Source: Musa acuminata AAA Group (Eukaryota > Streptophyta > Magnoliopsida > Zingiberales > Musaceae). From it: a DNA stretch of 64,000 nt. This document shows positions 17,101 to 29,100 of the stretch, piece by piece. The position numbers and the translations under genes were made by a program. Position 1 is the stretch's first letter. Every line of letters starts with the position of its first letter. Location: NCBI RefSeq assembly GCF_036884655.1, contig NC_088357.1, positions 12,059,501-12,123,500 of the forward strand. Reading direction: 5' to 3'. The notes beneath the pieces were generated by a model. The model worked only from the letters and a program-made list of their open reading frames with translations, was not told where the DNA came from and searched no databases.

Positions 17101-20100
17101 AACAGTATACTAGGGAATACCGACGATATGCCCAAAATGAGCTTAAAAACCTCCAAAAATACCTAAAAAATAGAAAAAAAAATTTAGAATAGGGTTTTTA
17201 AATTAGAAATGAATATTAATATAGTATAATTTTAGCAAAAATAAATTAGAATAGAGTTTTGAATATGATGAGCTTCGCTTTGTGTCTACGTTGTATAGGT
17301 TCTGTCGCATCTACTCAAAATCATCCACCGCCTTCCCCTTCCCCTTCCGTGTATAAATTTGACTAGTATTTCATCGAGTTCTATAATTTGAATTTTGGGT
17401 GGCATATATAAAATACTACTCCTTAGTCTATGCACCACCCTCAAATTATGTAGATGGGATCATCAACACCTCGGCATCGTAGCCATCATTAGTTGAGGCA
17501 CTACTGTCCACGTCGTTGTCATGTCTTTGGATTGAGCGGGTTGTTGAATGCGATTGAGAAGGTGTTTCATCACCCGACTCGATTCTTTCCAACGGTGCGA
17601 TTGATGCTATTACCTTTGCCTTTGCACGCTAGGCAGCCGATTGCGACGATTGTGTGTCTCTAGTTCCTTGAGAAGTCTAACTTGATGTTGCCTGACTCCT
17701 TCCGCCACGTTCTGACCTAGAGGGATCTTCCTCTTAATCTCCCAAGTTTGATCCAATCCACAAGCCGTAGCTTTATTGAGTTTACGAGAGTGAAAATGTG
17801 AGAATGAGAGAAAGATGTGAGTGAGAATGAATTTGAGAGTGAAAGACTGAGAGAGTGATATGAGTTGAAAGAGGGGGGAGGAAAGGGTCTGAAAACCCTT
17901 TCCTATGGTTTAAATGATCAATTTAACCGTTTGAAATAGGACAATCTCAGCCCTTGATCAGTAATGGCTGAAATATGATAAGTACAGGTCAATAACGATC
18001 GGATTTCGATCATTACTGTCCAATACAGATCATGTATCGCCTGATACGGGGTCAGGTTATGGTATCACCCGATAGAGGGCAGTCCGCATACCGGTCCCTT
18101 GTCGAACCGATACATACTGCCTATACCGAGCAGTACACATCGGTATTGCAAACCTTGCCTGAATATAAAGGCTATAATTATAGAAAAAACATAAATATTA
18201 CAAAATATAATAACATGCAATAACAATGATATGAACTTATTACATAGAAAAGTAAAATACAATAAATTGATAATATATGTCAGATCTTGAAACTGATTAT
18301 CATAAACCAAATATGTAAACTTGGCCATTTCATTTCAATCTCAAAGTACACAAACCAAACTTGCCATAGAATTGGTCATTTTGATTCTCATTTCAAAGAT
18401 TTTTTAGTTCTGCTACCAATTTTGATTCCAACAATGAACCAAATTTCACCAACGTTTGCATGACAAGGTGGCTAACTAGAATTAAATTCCTTTCCTCCCT
18501 TTCCATTGTTTGATCATTGATGATGCTTCTGAGATCAAGCTGAACTGTTTTTTTGGTGTTGATGGTGTTCTTATTATACATCCATACACTGTGGTAGTTG
18601 CCAAGGAGGCTAATCTGATCCTGGTCACTTTTCTATGGGGAATTTAATTCCTTTCAATAGTTGGATCCTCAGAAATAAGATATGAAACTCCACCTCGCAC
18701 ACTATATTACTGTAGCACTGCTGTTGCGTGGATAGGATTCTTGTGATCCACAGACTATTTTCAGTCACACCAATTAAACTTAAAATTAGTCTAAAACTTA
18801 ATGTAACAGATTTTCCAAATAAACTTCGAATTAAACTAGAACAAATTACTGATAACTGATAATGCAATAGTTTATAGACAATAATACCTGATCCTGATAT
18901 AACAAATCAGATTTCACAAGCAATAATAAGTCCTAAAATACAATAAAATAAAAGAGAGAGTCCTAAACCTAACAATCTGGACCAGTTCTAATTATTAATG
19001 AAGTAGGATTAAAACCTGGTTACATTAATATTGTCTGGTTTGGCATGATCATTCAGAATTTCTATACCAATAAAAATGGTTAGAGAATTTTTCGAACCAA
19101 CCAAACTATTTTACAATTGAAACCAAACAAAAACAAGACAAACAAAAATATTATGGTGTGTCCAGTTTTTATGGCTTATTCATTTTACTTTTATTTGAAC
19201 TTGATATAATCATCATCCATTCAATTTGTTTATCAACATAATATAATTTATAGTGTCTTTTTTAATAGAATTCTTAATGTTCTCATAAAATAATGGATAG
19301 GAGAATGGTGAAAATTTGATGAAAACAGAAAATATACTACTGTAACTTGAGCTTTGAGTACAAATAGAACCAAAAATGTAAAACATAAATATGCAGTTTG
19401 GTAGGTTTCAAGAAAATAAGAAATTGAACCAAAAATTTTGAGGTTGCACTACATTACAGAAACACATAAGAAAAGATTTAGGTGACAATGATGATCACAT
19501 CCCTTTGAACATTACAGAAACACATAAGAAAATTTGCAGATGTGCAATAATTTTGTGAAAAATCATCACCCTTTTATAATGAAGCCCTGCCATTTCAATG
19601 CAATAAGAACTAATGATAGTAACACATTAATTGAACATATCTGTGCTTATACAGTATAAAGTACTGGCAAATTTATCATGCTCACCGTAGATCACTGGAA
19701 CAACTTGGAGTTGTTTCAATCTGTTTTGTTAACTTGAAAGGTTAAATACTTCAAATTATTTAGTGCACTAAATGAAACCAAGATTCAGCAAAGGACACAT
19801 CTAATAAAATCGAACAACACCACAATATTATATTTAACTTACATTTGGAGAATTACGACGAGTGGTTGCAGTAACCAATTTTATGCCGCCTGAATTATCA
19901 TAGACTGGTGGTTTCCACTCAGCAAGCACTGCATTACCCAAAGAAACAATTTCTGATACATTAAGATTGTGAATTTTCATTACATGGGCATTAAAACCCA
20001 AATGTTCTGATCACATAAAAACCAGTTCATGTTTATTTTAGGCCTCAAAGGGTAGAAAACAAGAGAATAAATGGGAACAACTATAAAGATGATGCAAAAT

Positions 20101-23100
20101 GAACACCAAGAAATAAAGATGCTAAAAGAGAAACTTTGAAGCCTACCAATTAAAGTGCATCCATAAAGATTAAAAGCCGGACTCATTCCAGATGTAACCT
20201 ATGGGAGATCAATACAACATTATTTAAAGATAAATTCTGGCTATAAACTGTAATAAATTCTAGATGCATTTAATATCTAAAGTATAGTTGGATAATCGAA
20301 ATCTCACTATGGCAATTACCTTATTGCCACGTGTTAGAGTGAGTCTAATATGAGCATTATCAAACATCCCATTTGAAATGCGTGTTTTGAAGACAGCTTC
20401 CTTTATCTGAAAGGGTGAATCAAAAAGATGTAAACATGTCAAGTAAACTCTATTTTGTTTCCAAAAAATGCCAAAGCTACCATTAATATTTTAATAAAAA
20501 TAACACTTGTTATAAGGTTGAACAGCATAGCATTACAGCAACAAGTTTTAAATATCACCTCTTCTCGGTTTGGAACATTGCTAAAGGCTAAAGCTTTGGC
20601 TGAATCAAACAATCTGGTATACAGAGTGAAAATGAGAAACGAGAACATATTATCTAAGCACCCATTGTCACCTTGTTTAAGAAAGGATCTTAGAACTTAG
20701 AAGTAAACTGGATAATAAACATACCGATCCAAATGTTCATCAAGCTTAAAAACCTTCCCCTTGTATACACGAAGTCCCTCCCATGCTGCATCGCCACCTT
20801 GTACAACTGAATCAAGCACTGACACCTTTAAGAACAACATGATTAGACAGATAAAGCAATGAAATAAGCAGTTTGAATAAATGTAACAGGAACTGACAAT
20901 CAGGATTTTTCCAACACCTTGGCATTCTCACGAGGTAAGAGCTGATCACCAACCCAAACAAGCAACTTTTCATTGGCTGGGACAGGAAGATGAGGAAGAG
21001 GTAATGAAGGATGCAGAGAAGATACCAATCTCCTACAATGTTGCCTGAGCATGTTGTAGAAAGGCAGACTTTGTTCTAGCAGGTCATATAACTCAGTTGG
21101 AAAAGTCTGCATTGTTTTTTTACATGAGAAACATCCAAAATTTTCCACTTAAATGTCAGAAAAAAAGGACAAATGGTCTTAAGCATTACAGCAAATGATA
21201 CCAATATTTCAACCAAGGTTTGAAATACTATACCATACTGGTATTTCGACCTGGGCTCGGTACCGGTATGGTACGGTGTACCAAGCAGCACAACCAGATG
21301 CATCGAGCACTGTAGTATTACTACAGTATACTGATGTAGTACTGTCACTATAACAGTGCAATAGTGCACTGTACTGCTACAGTACTATAGTACATTGCTA
21401 CAATACCAGGCGGTACGATTCGATATGACAAACCTTGATTTCAACCATACTAGAATGAATCAACAAATTGTTCGACAGTAATACATATTATGTACAGCAA
21501 TACACAAGACAGTATAATTTGAAATGGTTTTAGGACTATGGCCACTTATTAAAAAAGCATGAACAGTTAACAGAATTTGATGCAAACTACGATTTAGGTG
21601 TTTCTATTTACTGTAGCTGGCAACAAAAGTTGACATAAATCCTGAATCAATCCAGAAGCAAAGTGACCATGGAACCTATGCATAGATAACACAGAAGAGT
21701 TTTTATTTTTTAATCGCCATACAAATTACACTATAATTCAGTAGTAGGCCAGAAGTGGGGATTGACTCAGCAATAAATTGTATTTCAGAGTGTTTTAATC
21801 AAATAAGTTTAATTGCAGTTTGCTCAGAATTATGCCTAAGTAGTTTTACAATTGTGTAAAGAAAAAAAAATGAAATTCGCCCTTAAACATTCATGAAAAC
21901 ACACATTATATAGACTAATAGAGCAACCCAGCCTACATGACCAAGTAGCCTACTGCAAAGTTCTCAATTTAATAGTTCACCCATATGATCCACAACTACT
22001 CAAGCCCATCCTCATTATGCAAAGGGTTTAAAATGTAAAACTGACAGTCTTTTCCTCATGAACATGACTGCTTAGTCCCAACAGTCTCGAGCTTTCAAAC
22101 CCACTTCAGGGTTACATTTTCATGCAGTTAGAGCTTTGATAACAATCGTTGCTTTGCATCGCCTCATCTGCTTGGTGTCTCATATCATCAGAAAAGAGGA
22201 TTGGGTGCCGAAGAAGTGTAAAAGAGGATGGATGATTAACAGCTCTGTGTTTGAGTCACTAGTCTCAGAATTTTAAGAACTCCTGTTTCTGCATGAAGTT
22301 GGTCCTTAAGTGTTGGCAGCATGTAAAATGCAGCTGCCTGATGAAACGGGGTTGTGGCTGATTATCAAAACCTTAACCTCTTGGTAGATAGAGCTAAATC
22401 CAATATGATTTAAAATGCTGAAGCACAAGTAACTAACAGTAGGTACTCAACAAAACAAATGTATTACAGAGACCAACTTTTATTTTCAGATAATTGCAAT
22501 AAAAACAGTGGAAGTCACAACAAACTACTAGCAGGAAGATACCATTCACTACAAAATAAAAGGCAAATTGTGTGTTTGAGAGCAGATATGAGTAGAGGAG
22601 CTGAAAGAACAAAGAGGGGAGGAAAACAAAGGGTCACTAATTACAAGTGAGGAAGAGGAGTGGAGCAGAAGTGAGAAGAAGAAGACTAGGGGTGCATGGA
22701 AATAAATCTTGTCCTTGACTGATGAGTGTAGCTTCAATTATAAAATAGAAGATTCTTTTATCATATTATATTTTCAGTGGCTTTACAAAAAATGCCAAAA
22801 AAATTCTCAAGCAAATATTATCTTTTGTCTACCAGTTGTTTGGCATAAGGGAAAGATGTAATTACGGAAAAAAAATGGTAATAAAGGAAGTTGTTATCAA
22901 GAAAAATAGGAACGAAATGAAATTTTCACAAATGCTAAACCAACTACAAGCACCTATATATTATGAAAGGCATGTACACCATTAGAAGTGCCTCTTGACA
23001 CTGGCAGGTTTATTTGTCTCCACATCTTTTGACTTGCTACAAACTAAAAAATTAATCAGTTTATATTGCAAATACCAAATATCATGTGATGCCAAGATTT

Positions 23101-26100
23101 GTCAACAACTAGGTCCTCATTTCTTCATTTCATCATAGTATCTATGTTGGTTGAAACTCTTGTACAATCAGCAAAACCAAATTCGCTCGTTGGGCTATCA
23201 TAAACAATCTTGAAGTTACATCTCTGCCCATCCTCTTGTGGCATTATGTATTACTACACTCATTGTACTTGTTTCTGCATAATAAATTAGAGTTCTTCAA
23301 CATGAGTTTCTACTGTCCATGCCATCCTTCTCTCGGTAGGTTATGCACATTTCCAAATGGTATATCCAACTCAATCAAATACACTAAAAGATATTCTAAA
23401 TCTCCCTATCAAAACAATTTTTCAATATGAGCTGCATCAACACAAGTGCAGCTGTCAACAAATTTAAATATGGGGACAAATAACTATCTTTATACAGAAA
23501 CATGGTTCTCCAATAGACATTGAAAGTGGAATTCTTACCACAGAATACAGGTGTGGTTTTTTGAAACCTGTCGACTTGTGCACACTCCCATACCACCAAG
23601 GCGCCCAAATTCCATCAATTGGCTTTGGACCAGCTTCCCACCTGTAAATCCAGGCAAATTAAGAATTGACTCCATGATATGAGGAAGAAGAGATCAAATG
23701 ACAAAAGAATACACATACATTTCTTATTTTAGAATTTAAAAAAACAGTGAAGATTTCCTAAGCATACTTTAACCTTGAGAAAGCAAGATATATTTATTCT
23801 TTAAGATGGAAACCATGATACTTTATATCTGAGTGATGGTGTACAAAAATATAAAGAAAGTAATTCTGCCTTTTCATAGACTGCAACAGGAAGGCAAAGG
23901 TTTTAAGTTTATGTTCAAGTTTGCCTTCTTCTTGCAACCAAGTGGGAGGTGGAATGTCAGTACACAACAGATTGATTATTTCTTCATGTTTACATACAAA
24001 CACATATTCTTAAGCAATTTTTCCCCTACTTTGAGTAAAGTCCAATATCTTAACCAAAAACAATAATCTTAGTAGACTAACTTAGAAGGTAAGAAATAGT
24101 TCATAAATGAAAAATGATGAAATGCAAAGTAAAAAAAATTAAATGACAATTAACTTTCATGTTATTTCCTCTTCCTCAGTGGTCACAAAATAGAGGACAA
24201 CACATCTATCTACGTGAATTAATTCTGGGTAGCTGCACTGTTTCCTTCAACATGGTCACAAAGATGAAAGAAACAAATCTCCACCTCCCTCAGATAGATG
24301 CGTGCGATAGTTTCTAAAACAATATCATCTTATACAATAACCGTGATCTCAATAACATTTTACGCAAAAACATAAAAAAAACTATGTACCTGTTCATTAA
24401 GTGGTTGATTTCCTTAAGAAGATCAAATCTATGTCTTAAGGTATTCATGTTTGGATCCAAGTTTTGAATTGGCAGTTAAATTCTGTTCAATAATTGTTAC
24501 AAATAGTTGTGGGTCAAAAGATGGAGTACAAGTAGGGAATGTATATGTGCTAAATGCTTTATTGTAAAATTTTTTACATAGTTTTCCAAGAAAAGTAATA
24601 AAGGAAGGCCACACTTTAAAATTGTTTCTCTAAGTTTCATCGCACTAGGCTCAAATACCAAAAAGGTTCTTGCATCATTTTTAGATGAGTTAGGCTAGTG
24701 AAGCAAATCGAAGACTGTCAGCTAGATTATAACTTCCACATTTGGTGCTTTTATGAGAAAGGACAGAAGTTGGTCAATATGTTTACAGGAATGTCATAAT
24801 CTAGCCTGCCTACAAGTGATGAGTTGGTAATATACAAATCTGAAGTTATACATGATAATTTGATAGACAAGGAATGAAGTCATAAGAACGAGGAGGTTCT
24901 CATTCTAGGTAAGAAAAGGATTGTCCAACGCTCAAGACTTCTATCAGTGCAGGGTTTAGGGAGGATCAGTACATATAGTTTTACTCCCATAAGGAGAAAA
25001 GGCTGTTTTTGTGACTCATACCTAGGTCATCTAGGTCGCATAGAAGCACCCTAATTGTGATGCCAACACTAAATAGAAAGCCATAGGTTATAAGCAACTA
25101 CCTAATAGCTATATATTACTATAATTAATAATAGTGAAGAAAGAATTAATAGCATTAATGGATATGCATTTCAAATAGAATCTTGACAACAGTCATTGGG
25201 ATATTTTTAAGAAAATAAAGATGGAACATTTAAAGGCAAAAAAATATATTAGAAGACAGACCTTCATAGGAAAAGACCTAAATGGTCATTTCAGAGAAAA
25301 GGGAAAAGAAGGAATATGACAAGCAAATGGGAGCCAAAGATGAAGTATGAAATGCCACCTACAACATGAAATATTATTCATTGTACACCAATTCATTCTT
25401 CTGAATTGAACCTTTACATTGTACATTAGAAGTTTAACACTGTAAGCCTAAAATCTGAAATTTCTATGCATTACAACTAAAAAAGTCAGATTTTAATTTA
25501 CAAAAAAATATATTACAATAGCTTGTAATCTTAAATACTTGCAAGAGTATATACTTCTAGCATCATCATAGTAATTATAATTGATAAATGACAACTCAGA
25601 ACAAGCGAATTCAAAAATCCATATGACCATACTTGAGCATTGATGTCTGAAATGGGATATCCAAATCTTGACAAAGACCACGCAGGACAGTCTGCAATGT
25701 AGTGAAATTAAATTCCATCAAGAATGATTAACATAAGGCAAATATTTGTCATGAAATCATGAAATTTAGCAACACCACGGAGATGGTTGAGAAACTAGTG
25801 ATAGACATGTTCAAATTCATCTGAAACTAAATGTAAGTTGTGACACCCATATAGGGTGGCCCATCTTTTCTAAAAGCACTTGAATATTGCAAAGCATGCT
25901 AAGAAAATAATCTGCCACCTGTGTTAATAGTTTAACATGATATGAAAATAAAATTAAAACCTTGTGTTGTTGAAGCATTGTGTTAAAATCTAGATTATAA
26001 AAGGAATGTCTGTCTCTCCATATTAAGATGGAACATTTTGTTAAAATAGACAAATAATTTTAACAACCAGAAAAGAGAAATATAGGAAATTAGATTGAAC

Positions 26101-29100
26101 TTCTCCATGTGTTCTAGAGTCTAGAAACTCCAAATGCAATCCCAAAATGAAAAAGTTGATGTTTACTACTAGCAACCAATTCACTGGAATAGACTTTTCT
26201 GTCACATAAAGTGGCATTGTGGTAATCACAAACCTATAACTACCACTCTAGTCCATCAAAAGCACTTGTGATTATCATCAGCTTGGCCTTCCAAGTGGAG
26301 AGAAGCTGAGCTAATGGTGAAAGAAAGGTCGAGTTGAAAAAGTGGACATAAGTTGGTTTTTCTTTGACGCTTATTTTCGAGCACAACCAATTCGTATTTA
26401 AATCCCTTTACTTGCAATAGTGCATCTTGGATCAGACCAGGGGTCGCAATTTCGATGTGTACTGCCTGGTACGGGTGGTACGTACTAGTCTAAGAGGATA
26501 GCGGTACGCGGACCGCCCTCTACTGGGTGATCTTTGACCCCGTATCGGGCGATATGGGATACATGGTTGAAATCCGATCGTTATCGAGACGTACTGGTTG
26601 GTACGCCACGGATTTCGACCATTACCGAGGTGTACCGATCGATACGCCCCGGATTTCGACCATTACCGAGGCATACCGATCGACATTTTTGGACCACTAC
26701 CTCCAGGTATTTGTTTTCAACTCTTTTTGGGCATAATGCCGGTACACATCGATACACCAATATAAACTGAAATTGAGAACCTTTGATCAGACAATTATGT
26801 TATGTTCAGAGTCCTACTCATGGCAACCGGGTCAAATTTAGAGAAGACCAATCAATTAGGGAACCAGGGACTCAACTTACATTTAAGAACCTCTCATATC
26901 AGTGGAGTATTCATAAGCGGAACTATCAAGTATGTACGAGCTCCTTTATTTTTACTCAACAAATGATGTCAAATATTATAGTGAAATCTCAAAAAATAAA
27001 GGTTTCATGGGCAAATATTGACTCTTTATTGTTTCATTCCTAGCTCAATTCATGAGTACTCATAATAAGCAATTTTGTTCTCGGTATGCTCCACGATCCC
27101 ACCCAATGAATTATTTGGATTTATTTTCAGTAAGATCCTATGCTCAGAGGTTTCATTGTTTCTGTAGCTTCCCCATTAATATGGTTAATTCTGAACTCTT
27201 TGATGGAGCTCCCAACAAATTTGAGAATCGATCTCCACAACTTTTATTAACCCAAGGCTCTTTATTATTCTTATCATTTTATTATTTATAGTCATTCAGT
27301 ATTAATGCTTTATCACATTTCCTAATATGAGGTAATTCATAGACCATACATGTTGGAATCATATATCATTGATATTTTTTTTCTCTGTTTCTATCATCCA
27401 TCCATTTATCAAATAAAAATAGAAAGAAAAATATTTAACAATATTGTTTTAGATACTATCGCAGACTCACAGTTACATTGAACAATAAGATTGAATCTAC
27501 CAAAGATGCTGATTCTGGTCCATCAACTAGTTTTTCACTGTTCAGCCAAATATTTCTTAGTATTTTTTCTGGTCCAAATTGAAGTTTTATACCAAATAAC
27601 TATCACCAGTATCTTTAATTTCTTTAAATCATATGTAATATCTTTAAATTTCTCAAGCTAAGCTGAAGGTGGAATCTCCAGCTAGCTTGAATTTAGGATC
27701 TCTTAATCAAGGATTGAAATATCGTACCGTACCGAAATTTCAACCTTCTTTCGGTACGGTACGGTATGGTACTGTATACCGAGCGGTATATTATTTGGTA
27801 TATATATATATATATCAAGGTTCGCCATACCGATGTGTGCCGCCCGGTACGGGCGGTACGTACCGGTCCGAGAGGCGACCGGTACGCGGACCGCCCTCTA
27901 CCGGGCGGTACACCAAAAAAAGCCTGTATCGGGCGGTAACGGTCGAAATTTCGACCGTTACCGCCCGGTACCATTCGGTAATGGTCGATTTCGACCGTTA
28001 CCGCCCGATACCACTCGGTAACGGTCGAAATCGACCGTTACCACACTGTAGCAGTGCTACAGTGCTCCAACGGTCAAATTGACCGTTGGAGCCATTTCTC
28101 CTCCTATTTAAACTAATCTTCTCTCCCCTATTTCATTATACACTCTTAAACTCTCTCTCAAACATTTCTTTTCTCTCATAAACTCTATAAAACAACGATT
28201 TGTGAATTCAATCGAGGTAAATTTGGGAAGATTAAGAGGAAGAACTTTCTAATCAAGAGGTATGAGTCAAACTGCTCGAGGAACTACCGATACCCAACGG
28301 TCACACTCGTCCACCCAACGTGCAAAGGCAAAGGGGAAGGCAATAGCATCAGTTGCATCGTTGGAAAGAATCGAGTCGGGCGACGAGACACCTTCACAAT
28401 CACATTCTCTTTCTCGTTCGGTCCAGAGACATGACAGCAACACGGACAGCAGTGCCTCAACAGATGATGGCGGTGATACCGGGCAGTCGTTGGTCTCGTC
28501 TGCACAACTTGAGGGTGGTGAATGGACTGAGGAGCAATATTTTACACATGCCACTCAAGATTCAAATCATGGAACTTGACAAGGTACTGGTTAAGTTTAT
28601 GCGCGGAAGGGAAAGGAGAAGGGGAAGGGGAAGGCAGTGGATGAATATGAACAAATGCGACAGAGCATACATGATATAGACACAGAAACAGACTCATCGT
28701 ATTCACAGCCATCGTATTATGAAGAATCATATGGGCAACAACAGTATGGTGATAGTTGGTCATCCTTCTCTGAGCAACAGCATGATACAGAACAACACCA
28801 ATATATGCCTCAAGAGCTGCCTCGGACAAATATGATTTATGACGATCAATCTACGATCAGTACCACATTGCTGCATCAATGGCATACGGTGTATCAATAC
28901 ACTATGTCATGGGATCAATTTCATGATTGGGTCCAACAAACGTATCATATTGATATGTATCGGATCGAGGACCCCGATCCACCACCCGTGGAGGCCCGTC
29001 GTTCGTTTTGGTGGTAGAATTAACAATCAGGTATATCTAGATATATGATTATTTAATTCATTTGAATTTTAGAGTTTATATTGTAACAAAATAGTCTAAC

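Noticed and set aside
27669..28082. Arg/Tyr/Pro-rich frames in CGGTAC arrays
   Set aside because: Produced by repetitive subterminal transposon DNA in several frames on both strands; not proteins.
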